Source of the DNA: Anaerosacchariphilus polymeriproducens | GTDB taxonomy: Bacteria > Bacillota > Clostridia > Lachnospirales > Lachnospiraceae | DNA: 59,456 nucleotides | NCBI RefSeq assembly: GCF_003363435.1 | Contig: NZ_QRCT01000026.1 | Coordinates: 1 to 59,456 of the forward strand | Direction of reading: 5' to 3' | Shown: positions 7,686-15,474 of the stretch, piece by piece | How the letters are laid out: every line of letters begins with the position of its first letter | How positions within the stretch are numbered: position 1 is the first letter of the stretch | Notes under the pieces: model-generated | Database searches by the model: none | What the model was told of the DNA's origin: nothing | What the model saw: the letters and a program-made list of their open reading frames with translations, nothing else | Made by a program: the position numbers and the translations under genes

Positions 7686-9392
7686 TCAGAGCCTGCCAGC
7701 TCTTTGCCCTTCGCAAATACCATTATAAAAACCTACCATTCGCTCTGTAAGTTTTCCTTCCTCTACTTCATTGTAACTGAAAACTTCATACTTTGAGAAT
7801 CTTTTTTTCACTTCCTCATAAAAACTTTGTAGTTGATTTGCACTTGCCGGAATTATATTGACTTCATCATAACTTTCCAGCTGCATGGTACTATAAAATT
7901 GAGAGGATATCACTAATATTACCTTTGAAATATTTTCTAACTCTAATTTTGCAAGCTGCCGCTCCAAACGGTCAAGATTAATGCCTGAATTTATAGTTAA
8001 AATAATAATATCCGCATCTGCAGCATTTCTATATGCAAAAAATAATGCTCCAAAATTATTTCTGTTATAAGTATTTAACTGCGTAATCCCTCCTGCGATA
8101 TTAGCAATTACCAAATCTGTAGATTCTTGTTTGCTTAACTCATATAAATCGTGATTTATACTATAAATAGTCTCCGGAATGTTGACATTTTTGGGGTAAT
8201 CATATACCTCAAAGCCAAACAAAATGCCCAGAGGATTATAGGTGATATTCTCAGACCTAATATTATGTTCTTTCAAACCTTTATATAATTCCAACTGCAA
8301 TTCAAACTTTGAACTGGAATAACCTAAACTGCAAATAAAAATAACCGGCTTCTTTATATAATTTATATAATGAAACCTGCCGAACTTATGATTCTTTAAG
8401 TATCCTTTTTCGCTCTGACCTTTGAATATTCCCAGATAAACATGACTCTTAGAACGAAAGCAATTTTTATTCGTCAATAAATTACGTTTATATTCATAAG
8501 GATTAATTTCCAATATCTCATTGTAATCTTTGTCAGGAATGATTTCTCCTTTATAATTTACAAATAACTTTCTTTCCATATCATAATAGCCAATAATATT
8601 TTTATTCAATTCAGAAAGATTATTTATCAGGATATGTGGATCTGACGACATTGCTGCTACTGATTTTTCATTTACTACAAAACCTTCCTGCTCTATATCC
8701 TGTTTATCTTCCATAACGTCTTCAAAGATATAACGTGCCAGCTCTTTATTGGAAGCCAGAGGCCTTGCTTCTAAAATAAGGGATAATAATCCTGAAAAGT
8801 GTGCACAGGCAATACTATTTGATGATTTTAACTTATATACTTTCCCGAAAAGATTACAATTAAATTCATAATTTTTTATAGAAATAAAATTTTCTTCCAC
8901 TTCTTCAATTTCTAAATCTTGTTCACTACTTACTACTTTAATTACATCAGGAAAATCTGCCGGATAAGATAACTCTCCATCCGATGATGCAATCAAAAAA
9001 ACACCTTTACTATAGGCCTCTTGACACTTCTCAAAAAATTTTTCACTGAATTTTTCCATTTTCAGACTCAAATTAATGATGTCTGCCTCTATTTCCATAC
9101 ACAATTCAACTGCTTTTATAATATCTTCTTCTTTAATCGAAAATAAATCATCTGCTATATTAACATCAATAATCTGTGCATCAGGAGCTATTTTTCTAAT
9201 TTCTGATGCACAAAATGTACCATGCATATTTTCTTTATAATCCATATAAATATTTTTTTTCTTTTCACCGTCCCTTACATCATTAATATTATAATGCGTT
9301 ATTTGCGAATCAGGAAGATATACTCCTGAATCTAAAACTGCAATACGTACATTTTTTCCTGTAAAATTTTTTTTATAAAAATCATAATTCAT
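7686..9392 (-). CDS. subtilisin-like (S8) protease fused to a P-loop-like domain; peptide-maturation locus
   Basis: A 568-aa cytosolic protein without signal peptide or membrane segment. Residues 15-210 are a compact S8 domain: Asp21 in VLDSG, His57 in HGTFCASE and Ser193 in NSIACAH are the catalytic triad. The usual oxyanion-hole Asn is replaced by Asp138 in ASSDGE, and the usual GTS around the Ser reads SNS. Residues 335-560 are a separate alpha/beta domain beginning VIFICSLGYSSSKF, like a degenerate Walker A loop; it recalls the peptide-maturation proteins that accompany clostridial radical-SAM maturases (TIGR04066-like). The ATG is chosen because GGAG lies seven bases upstream; a TTG two codons earlier is also in frame. 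It follows the radical-SAM gene by 12 bp, so the two form an operon. A likely job is leader removal or chaperoning of a modified peptide; this is inferred. Confidence 0.75.
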   Translation of the reverse strand: MNYDFYKKNFTGKNVRIAVLDSGVYLPDSQITHYNINDVRDGEKKKNIYMDYKENMHGTFCASEIRKIAPDAQIIDVNIADDLFSIKEEDIIKAVELCMEIEADIINLSLKMEKFSEKFFEKCQEAYSKGVFLIASSDGELSYPADFPDVIKVVSSEQDLEIEEVEENFISIKNYEFNCNLFGKVYKLKSSNSIACAHFSGLLSLILEARPLASNKELARYIFEDVMEDKQDIEQEGFVVNEKSVAAMSSDPHILINNLSELNKNIIGYYDMERKLFVNYKGEIIPDKDYNEILEINPYEYKRNLLTNKNCFRSKSHVYLGIFKGQSEKGYLKNHKFGRFHYINYIKKPVIFICSLGYSSSKFELQLELYKGLKEHNIRSENITYNPLGILFGFEVYDYPKNVNIPETIYSINHDLYELSKQESTDLVIANIAGGITQLNTYNRNNFGALFFAYRNAADADIIILTINSGINLDRLERQLAKLELENISKVILVISSQFYSTMQLESYDEVNIIPASANQLQSFYEEVKKRFSKYEVFSYNEVEEGKLTERMVGFYNGICEGQRAGRL

Positions 9393-9404
9393 ATGCAATC
9401 TCCT

Positions 9405-10730
9405 TTAACCTATAAAAGAAAAATTATTATTTAAATTAATATCATGATCACCTTTCTCTATCAATGAAAGATATTCAACAAAATCTTTGGCAGCCTGATT
9501 TCTTATTCGGTTACAATACTCTCCGTTATAATCAATTGAGCCTTGTTTTAAGTAACAAACAGGACAGATGCGCACTGCCCAGCATTTGCTGCAATTCTTC
9601 TCAAATACATCCAAGGTCTTATTCAAGAAACGATTAAGCTTTTCATAATCAATCCAATGGTAAACATCACCGATTTCAAATTCCAAAACTTCTTCCTTTA
9701 CTTTTTCGCAAACCAATAACTCGCCATCCACTTTTAAATATATTTTTTTTAAATATGGAAAACAAAAACTACAAGGATTGGATATCTCATGAGATTTTAA
9801 TTGTAAACGATTATGAATTTTTTTGACCCCTTCTTGTTTCGTTCCTTTTCTGACTCCAACAAGAGGTTCACGTTCTTCCTTATTTTCTATTAAATATTTT
9901 TCTTTAAAGTAGTCGGTTGGCTGCAATTCAAATATATTAACTTTACAGTCCTCAAAAAATTCTTTTAATAATTCGCTCTGACAGGGGGGAGCGGCCACTG
10001 CATTATAACTAATCTTTGTTTTAAAATAGTTCAAATTAGTTCTTTTTATTTTTCTGAGATTATCCATAATCCTCTTGTAGGTCGGTTCCCCATTTTTATC
10101 AATCCTATAGCGGTCGTGAATTCTCTCAGGTCCATCAAGACTTACTGTAATGAAAAAATCATTCTCGATTAAATAATCACAAATTTCTTGCTTTTCTAAG
10201 AACAATCCGTTGGTCGTAATCAAATACAAAATATTTTGCCCAAAATGGTTATTATTTGCATAATCTACGGCATGTTGAACCAAATCAAACTGCAAAAGCG
10301 GTTCTCCTCCATAAAATGAAATGGTTATTTCTTTACTCTCTTTTGAATGAATCATGAATTGGTCAATGGCCTTCTCTAACATGCTTTTGCTCATTTGCTG
10401 AGGTTGATGACCTTCTCTATCTTTTTTGTAATTGGTACAATACTCACATCTCATATTGCACTCTTCCGTTAAAGAAATAATTAGAGTTTTCTGTTTGTTT
10501 TCAATAATCCAACGATACACATGATCTTCAAGAGGAGATTTAAATGTAATGAAATCCTCTTGATAAATATCCCTAAGTTTGTTTTCGTTAATAAACTTTT
10601 GATAAATATCATTATTTCTTTCGTTTTTAATGATATTGAAGATTCTTTTTGGTAATTCAACAAGTTCATTCTCATATGCATCGTAAATATATTGCTTACT
10701 TTTTGTTTCTAGTAATTTATACAAACTCAT
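9405..10730 (-). CDS. radical SAM/SPASM peptide maturase (CcpM-like)
   Basis: A 441-aa radical SAM enzyme. The [4Fe-4S]-SAM motif is Cys91, Cys95 and Cys98 in CNMRCEYC, followed by FYGGEPLL, TTNG and SLDGP strands. Eight further Cys at 320, 323, 341, 380, 383, 389, 392 and 406 match a SPASM domain binding two auxiliary clusters. Residues 1-80 form an N-terminal region ('YIYDAYENELVEL') like the peptide-binding part of Cys-rich peptide maturases of clostridia. Such enzymes install thioether or C-C crosslinks in ribosomally made peptides. It heads a two-gene operon with the S8 protein, behind its own promoter. No intact precursor peptide gene was found beside it. Family membership is fairly secure, the exact subfamily and product are not. 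Confidence 0.85.
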   Translation of the reverse strand: MSLYKLLETKSKQYIYDAYENELVELPKRIFNIIKNERNNDIYQKFINENKLRDIYQEDFITFKSPLEDHVYRWIIENKQKTLIISLTEECNMRCEYCTNYKKDREGHQPQQMSKSMLEKAIDQFMIHSKESKEITISFYGGEPLLQFDLVQHAVDYANNNHFGQNILYLITTNGLFLEKQEICDYLIENDFFITVSLDGPERIHDRYRIDKNGEPTYKRIMDNLRKIKRTNLNYFKTKISYNAVAAPPCQSELLKEFFEDCKVNIFELQPTDYFKEKYLIENKEEREPLVGVRKGTKQEGVKKIHNRLQLKSHEISNPCSFCFPYLKKIYLKVDGELLVCEKVKEEVLEFEIGDVYHWIDYEKLNRFLNKTLDVFEKNCSKCWAVRICPVCYLKQGSIDYNGEYCNRIRNQAAKDFVEYLSLIEKGDHDINLNNNFSFIG

Positions 10731-10754
10731 TTTTTCACTCCAATCATATTATAT

Positions 10755-10783
10755 CTTATATAAGGAATAAAGTTATGTATCAA
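10755..10783 (-). promoter_or_regulatory. promoter of the radical-SAM operon
   Basis: On the minus strand TTGATA (10778-10783) and TATAAG (10755-10760) are 17 bp apart, directly in front of the GGAGTG ribosome site of the maturase. The spacer consists almost entirely of one arm of the 16-bp inverted repeat, so the -35 lies inside the bracketed segment and the -10 outside it. Confidence 0.6.
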
Positions 10784-10993
10784 GTCTTATTATAAAGCCA
10801 TAATTGTTCTTGACTGAATCCGCTTCTTACTTATTAGTCTCGAGCAAATATTTTGGCTTACCAATTAATACGTCCCTGACTATTCTTTCTTGTTACAATA
10901 CTTGCAAAACATAAATTACATTTTTGCAGGTTTCATAATTACTACCTCCTTAATTAACTATTTCTCGTTCATGTTACTAACTTTATTCCTTAT
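10760..10993. repeat. 16-bp perfect inverted repeat bracketing a 202-bp segment
   Basis: Positions 10760-10775 and 10978-10993 are exact reverse complements over 16 bp (ATAAGGAATAAAGTTA and its complement). They enclose 10776-10977, which holds the maturase -35 box and a strong ribosome site with a very short frame. The rest of the 380-bp gap (10731-11112) has only this structure and the ygjP terminator. The arms could be crossover sites of an invertible promoter segment or two copies of a regulator binding site. Confidence 0.6.
10858..10936 (-). other. interrupted small frame, candidate precursor-peptide remnant
   Basis: A perfect AAGGAGG (10945-10951) sits eight bases before an ATG at 10936, but that frame stops after six codons (MKPAKM). 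Moving by one base at the run of five A's joins it to a frame that ends at 10858 and would give about 25 residues: MKPAK followed by CNLCFASIVTRKNSQGRINW. The tail holds two Cys, and the position directly before the radical-SAM gene is where a precursor peptide belongs. It may be a frameshifted relic, a programmed or erroneous frameshift, or a leader ORF. I do not recognise the peptide. Confidence 0.3.
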
Positions 10994-11049
10994 TCCTTTA
11001 AATTCTCCTTGTTGCAATATAATAATCTTGTCCCAATTTTAAACACAAA

Positions 11050-11085
11050 AATCCCATGCCTTTTATACAAGATATGCATGGGATT
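11050..11085 (-). terminator. terminator of the ygjP-like gene
   Basis: A perfect 10-bp stem (11050-11059 with 11076-11085) with a 16-nt loop. On the minus strand the stem ends in GATTTTTG, a short U-tract, 28 bp after the gene's stop. Confidence 0.7.
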
Positions 11086-11112
11086 AGAGTAATATTCGTT
11101 TTAATCATAAAC

Positions 11113-11805
11113 CTAGTAATATTTTCTGTTTTCCAGATTGCGTTTATATTCCTTCCATTCCGGTAAAAATTTGTCCATATAAGCAACAAATTTGTCGTTA
11201 TGTTTTCTTTCCAACAAATGTACCATTTCATGTACGACTACATATTCTAAACATTGGATCGGCCTTTTGGCCAGCTGCAGATTCAACCATATTCTTCTGT
11301 CTCTGATATTGCAGGTCCCCCATCGTGTTTTCATATTCTTAACACCCCAGTCATCTACTTTCACCTTCATAGTATTCTCCCACTTACGAATAAAAATCGG
11401 AATATAAAATTTCATCTGTTCTCTATACCATTTAAGTAAGACCTTTTCACGCTGTTTTAAAGTACTGGAATCTTTTACTCTTAAAATCAGCTTGTCCCCT
11501 TCTATTTTTACATGATTCCTGTGGTAAGATATTACTTCTAATTCATAGTCCCTGCCCCACAAATAAATGGTCTCACCGGAGATATATTGATGCTCTATCG
11601 GAAGTTCTAGCTTTTGAAATTCTTTCTGCTTTTCTTCAATCCAAGATAACTTTATCTGTACAAACTTCTTGATTTCTGATTCCGGCATCAAATAAGGAGC
11701 ACTTATCTGAACTTGTCCATCCGGAGCTTTTACTTTAAGATAAAGATTTTTGATTCGTTTCTTTTCTATAAAAAGCGGAATTCCTTCCACTATTATCTTC
11801 TTCAT
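11113..11805 (-). CDS. YgjP-like zinc metallopeptidase (M48-like)
   Basis: A 230-aa soluble protein of the YgjP/DUF45 family. The zinc site is visible: His192, Glu193 and His196 in VVHEMVHLLERKH, with His202 as the likely third ligand. The conserved block KNMKTRWGTCNIRDRRIWLN just before it is diagnostic for the family. N-terminal beta-rich part (residues 1-90) is also typical. The family is thought to be a putative peptidase or nucleic-acid-linked metal protein; its substrate is unknown. It has its own terminator and is divergent from the SPFH gene. Length is normal for the family. Confidence 0.9.
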   Translation of the reverse strand: MKKIIVEGIPLFIEKKRIKNLYLKVKAPDGQVQISAPYLMPESEIKKFVQIKLSWIEEKQKEFQKLELPIEHQYISGETIYLWGRDYELEVISYHRNHVKIEGDKLILRVKDSSTLKQREKVLLKWYREQMKFYIPIFIRKWENTMKVKVDDWGVKNMKTRWGTCNIRDRRIWLNLQLAKRPIQCLEYVVVHEMVHLLERKHNDKFVAYMDKFLPEWKEYKRNLENRKYY

Positions 11806-11888
11806 TCAGATTCTCCTTTTATTCTATAATACAAACCATTATAACTTATAACCGATCTTATTTCCAATTTCTTTTACCCTATATTGCC

Positions 11889-11917
11889 TAGACAATCGTC
11901 GAAAAAAAAGATATAAT
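11889..11917 (+). promoter_or_regulatory. promoter of the SPFH/zinc-ribbon pair
   Basis: TAGACA (11889-11894) and TATAAT (11912-11917) are 17 bp apart, and the ribosome site and ATG follow within 35 bp. The spacer carries CGTCGAA at 11897-11903, one base from a Spo0A box (TGTCGAA); whether it is used is unknown. Confidence 0.65.
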
Positions 11918-11950
11918 TTTATAAAAACCTTATACATGGGAGGATATAAC

Positions 11951-13309
11951 ATGGGATTAATCAGAGCGATGAAAAATGCTGTAGGAAGTGTTACCGCTGA
12001 TCAGTGGCGTGAGTATTTTTACTGCGATTCAATAGACAGTGATATCTTAGTAACGAAGGGACAGAAACGTACTGCCGAAAAAAGAAGAAGCAGCAATACC
12101 AAGGCAGAGGACAATATTATCAGTAATGGTTCTATTGTAGCAGTGAATGAGGGACAATGCATGATTATTGTAGACCAGGGTAAAATCGTAGAAGTCTGCG
12201 CGGAAGCCGGAGAATTTGTTTATGACACCTCAACAGAAGCCAGTCTGTTTTATGGTGATTTAAGTTCTAATATTTCAAAAACTTTTTCTAATATCGGAAA
12301 ACGGTTTACATTTGGTGGTGATACTGCGAAAGACCAGCGAATTTATTTTTTCAATACCAAAGAAATAATGGGTAATAAATACGGTACTGCGAATCCCGTA
12401 CCTTTCCGCGTAGTTGATACAAATATCGGTTTAGACATTGATATCGCCATTCGGTGTTTTGGCGAATATTCCTATAAAATCGTAGATCCACTACTTTTCT
12501 ATTCAAACGTTTCTGGAAATGTAACGGAAGAATATAGCAGAACAGAAATTGATGATCAATTAAAATCTGAACTAATGACAGTTTTGCAGCCAGCTTTTGC
12601 TAAAATTTCTGCAATGGGAATCCGCTACAGTTCTTTACCTGGACATACGATAGAAATTTCAGAAGCTTTAAAGGAACTGCTATCAGCCAAATGGACAGAA
12701 CTTCGTGGAATCGAAATCAGCTCTTTTGGTATTAATGGAGTGAAAGCATCTGAAGAAGACGAGGCTTTAATTAAAGAAATGCAGAAAAATGCTGTTCTTC
12801 GAAACCCAGGTATGGCCGCTGCTACTTTAGTTGGTGCACAATCTGAAGCAATGAAAGCTGCTGCTTCTAATACTTCTACAGGTCCAATGATGGCCTTCGC
12901 CGGTATGAATATGGCTGCCAATGCAGGTGGAATGAATGCAAATACACTCTTCAATATGGCTCAAGACCAACAAGCAACCTCTCCTTTGACGAACTCAAAT
13001 GCGGTAAATGATACAACACAATCTACTCCTGAAAACAGTTGGACTTGTTCTTGTGGCAAAACTGGTAATACGGGGAAATTCTGTACGGAATGCGGACAAT
13101 CCAAACCTGCTGACAATTTAGGATGGACTTGTTCTTGTGGTGCTGTCAACAAAGGGAACTTCTGCCAGGAATGTGGAGCTAAAAGGCCTGTCGGTGCCCC
13201 ATTATATCGATGTGATAAATGTGGATGGGAACCTGCCGATCCCAAAAATCCTCCTAAATTCTGTCCGGAATGTGGAGATATATTCAATGATGAGGATATT
13301 AAAAAATAA
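11951..13309 (+). CDS. SPFH-domain protein with C-terminal zinc ribbons (YdjI-like)
   Basis: A 452-aa protein. Residues 1-310 are the SPFH/virion-core-like domain ('SIVAVNEGQCMIIVDQGKIV', then the 'FFNTKEI', 'PVPFRVVDT' and 'ISSFGI' strands). Residues 310-360 are a low-complexity Ala/Met/Asn linker. The tail holds two CSCG...CxxC ribbons and one CDKCG...CPECG ribbon. In B. subtilis the similar YdjI is recruited to membranes by YdjG/YdjH and takes part in membrane-stress surveillance; a similar peripheral scaffold role is inferred here. There is no transmembrane segment. The start is the ATG seven bases after GGGAGG; an in-frame ATG at 11936 precedes that site. The next gene follows 31 bp later and its zinc ribbons pair naturally with this one. 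Confidence 0.85.
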   Translation: MGLIRAMKNAVGSVTADQWREYFYCDSIDSDILVTKGQKRTAEKRRSSNTKAEDNIISNGSIVAVNEGQCMIIVDQGKIVEVCAEAGEFVYDTSTEASLFYGDLSSNISKTFSNIGKRFTFGGDTAKDQRIYFFNTKEIMGNKYGTANPVPFRVVDTNIGLDIDIAIRCFGEYSYKIVDPLLFYSNVSGNVTEEYSRTEIDDQLKSELMTVLQPAFAKISAMGIRYSSLPGHTIEISEALKELLSAKWTELRGIEISSFGINGVKASEEDEALIKEMQKNAVLRNPGMAAATLVGAQSEAMKAAASNTSTGPMMAFAGMNMAANAGGMNANTLFNMAQDQQATSPLTNSNAVNDTTQSTPENSWTCSCGKTGNTGKFCTECGQSKPADNLGWTCSCGAVNKGNFCQECGAKRPVGAPLYRCDKCGWEPADPKNPPKFCPECGDIFNDEDIKK

Positions 13310-13340
13310 TTTTTGATATCTAATACATAGGAGGAGTACA

Positions 13341-14438
13341 ATGAGTTTTTTTGAAGAACCAAACTTAGCAAAAACCATGGAAGAGACTGACAAAAAATGT
13401 CCTTCCTGTGGAGGTGTTATGGATTTTGATCCGGCAACCGGTGGATTAAGCTGCCCTTACTGTGGACACAAAGAGTCGATTCCGGTCGAAGAAGAAATCC
13501 CATCAAAAGCAGAAGAATTAGACTATGAATCTGCCGAATCAACTGAGAATTGTAACTGGGGTGTAGAGACCAAAACTGTAATATGTAAAGCATGTGGTGC
13601 CGAAACTATTTATGACTCCTTACAAATTGCAGCCGTCTGTCCATTCTGCGGCTCAAACCAGGTAATGGAAGCCAATGACAAAAATACATTAGCACCTGGA
13701 GGCGTTGTTCCTTTTCAGATAACAGATAAAGAAGCATCGGAATTATTCAAAAAATGGATCAAGAGAAAATGGTTTTGTCCAAAACTTGCAAAAGAAAGTG
13801 CCAAACCGAAAGCTTTTAATGGGGTATACTTTCCTTACTGGACTTTTGATACGAACACCTATGCAGATTATACGGCAGAATATGGGAAAAACCGCACTGT
13901 AAAAGTGAAAGATGGAGAAACCCGTATAGTTACAGATTGGTATCATACCTCTGGTTCTTATTCTACAAGAATAAACGATGAACTGGTACATGCATCGACT
14001 ACTCATGATCAATTCATGCTTCTAGGCCTTGAACCTTTTGATACAGAAAACAACAAAGCTTACAAACCCGAATACATAGCCGGTTTTACTTCAGAGCGAT
14101 ATACCATCGGACTGAAAGAAGCTTGGGAAATCGCAAAATGTTCCATAAATAATAAACTCCGTAATGATATTTCTTCTCAGATACGCTCCGAACACTTTGC
14201 CGACCAGGTCCGTGATATACAGATGACCGCTATCTATCAGGATATTACATACAAATATTTACTGTTACCAGTTTGGATTTCCAACTATAAATATAATGAC
14301 AAAGTTTATCAGTTTATGGTGAATGGACAGACAGGAAAAGTATCCGGAAAATCCCCTATCTCAAAAGGGCGCGTTGCTGTTGCAATACTTATCGGAATCA
14401 TTTTAGCTATCATCTTTTATTTTTTCTATCAATCTTAA
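13341..14438 (+). CDS. zinc-ribbon membrane protein (YdjG-like)
   Basis: A 365-aa protein with two N-terminal zinc ribbons (CPSCGG...CPYCGH at about 20-42 and CKACGA...CPFCGS at about 79-100), a long beta-rich middle domain (about 115-335), and one C-terminal membrane segment ('VAVAILIGIILAIIFYFFY'), so it is tail-anchored. It resembles TFIIB-type zinc-ribbon proteins of the YdjG group. The good ribosome site AGGAGG lies nine bases before the ATG, and it forms an operon with the SPFH protein. It probably anchors the SPFH partner at the membrane; this is inferred from the B. subtilis system and from the gene pairing. A terminator follows directly. Confidence 0.85.
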   Translation: MSFFEEPNLAKTMEETDKKCPSCGGVMDFDPATGGLSCPYCGHKESIPVEEEIPSKAEELDYESAESTENCNWGVETKTVICKACGAETIYDSLQIAAVCPFCGSNQVMEANDKNTLAPGGVVPFQITDKEASELFKKWIKRKWFCPKLAKESAKPKAFNGVYFPYWTFDTNTYADYTAEYGKNRTVKVKDGETRIVTDWYHTSGSYSTRINDELVHASTTHDQFMLLGLEPFDTENNKAYKPEYIAGFTSERYTIGLKEAWEIAKCSINNKLRNDISSQIRSEHFADQVRDIQMTAIYQDITYKYLLLPVWISNYKYNDKVYQFMVNGQTGKVSGKSPISKGRVAVAILIGIILAIIFYFFYQS

Positions 14439-14450
14439 ATACAAAATGTA

Positions 14451-14484
14451 AACCTTCCGAGAAATATCATTTTCTCAGAAGGTT
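14451..14484. terminator. bidirectional terminator
   Basis: A 14-bp stem with one mismatch (14451-14464 with 14471-14484) and a 6-nt loop, then TTCTTTTATC. It separates the convergent YdjG-like gene and the sulfite-reductase-like gene. Confidence 0.75.
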
Positions 14485-14497
14485 TTCTTTTATCATT

Positions 14498-15415
14498 TCA
14501 TTTCCCTAATATATCTTCTTTTCTATTTAATAAATCTTCACAAAAAAGAGATTGTTCCATATTTTCTACCCCAATACGATCAATTACCGCCCCTAATCTT
14601 TCTTTGGAATTGCCATTCTCTATGTACCAAAGAATCGTTTTCTCTAATAGTGGAGAAATTTCTTCTTCACTGACCAAACGTGATAATGGTGTTCCTACCC
14701 GAGTCTTTTTTCCCCAGGTTCCTCCTAAATAAATTTGATATTGTACTTTATCATGTCTCTTCACTGCATTGAATGGACATTTCCCTGAACAGACTCCGCA
14801 AGTCAGACAGATACGAGTATCTATTCTCATTTTTCCATCGATCAATTTGCAGGCCTTCATAGGACAGCTTTTTTCTATATTACATACTTTACAGCCTTTA
14901 CACGCTTCCATATTATAATCAGGTGCTTTGTGCCCTTCTATCCCAAAATCATTAAGGCTTGGCTTCATACAGCTATTGGGGCATCCGCCTACTGCAATTT
15001 TAAACTTATGAGGAAGGTTAACGTCATGCCAGCCTTTATAATATTTCTCATGAATTTCTTTTGCTAATGCCTGTGTATCAAAATTACCATAAACACAAGT
15101 TGTTCCTTTGCATGCAGTTATCGGCCTAATTTTACTCCCGGTACCTCCAAAATATAGCCCGTGTTCTGCTGCATATGCTTTGGCATTCTCAATCTGCTCA
15201 TATGGAATCCCAACTACTTCCGCAGTTAAACGTGTCGTAAACGCAACCTTTCCATTTCCATACCGATTTGCAATTTCCGCAATTGTTATTAAATCCTCTG
15301 CTGAAAAAACACATCCGGAAGGCAATATTCTACCTGAAAATTCTTCTGTCCCACGATTGATAAGAAATCCCTGTGCTTTTACTTCTTTTATCTGTGCAGG
15401 TAATATTTTTGCCAT
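14498..15415 (-). CDS. sulfite/nitrite-reductase-like siroheme and 4Fe-4S protein
   Basis: A 305-aa protein. Residues 10-75 are the ferredoxin-like half-domain of nitrite/sulfite reductases. The siroheme-[4Fe-4S] Cys set is visible as C-x4-C in ACKGTTC and C-x3-C in GGCPNSC. Residues 165-220 form a two-cluster ferredoxin insert with CKGCKVC...CP and CLTCGVCSGKCP. It is about half the length of assimilatory reductases and lacks a flavin part, like the small clostridial sulfite-reductase-related proteins. It likely reduces sulfite or a related anion with electrons from ferredoxin, but substrate and partner are not shown by the sequence. No cys or asr genes are nearby, so it may act alone. Confidence 0.8.
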   Translation of the reverse strand: MAKILPAQIKEVKAQGFLINRGTEEFSGRILPSGCVFSAEDLITIAEIANRYGNGKVAFTTRLTAEVVGIPYEQIENAKAYAAEHGLYFGGTGSKIRPITACKGTTCVYGNFDTQALAKEIHEKYYKGWHDVNLPHKFKIAVGGCPNSCMKPSLNDFGIEGHKAPDYNMEACKGCKVCNIEKSCPMKACKLIDGKMRIDTRICLTCGVCSGKCPFNAVKRHDKVQYQIYLGGTWGKKTRVGTPLSRLVSEEEISPLLEKTILWYIENGNSKERLGAVIDRIGVENMEQSLFCEDLLNRKEDILGK

Positions 15416-15474
15416 TTAACTTTCCTCCAAACTACTTTTGTATAGCTTGATTTTATCAAGGAAATACTATAAAA

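Noticed and set aside
10971-11042. 23-residue plus-strand frame MLLTLFLIPLNSPCCN... as a precursor peptide
   Set aside because: It has no ribosome site and runs against the operon; its two Cys are probably chance.
10998-11231. 77-aa frame inside the YgjP-like gene region
   Set aside because: It is an alternative frame of the metallopeptidase gene and its terminator, without a ribosome site.
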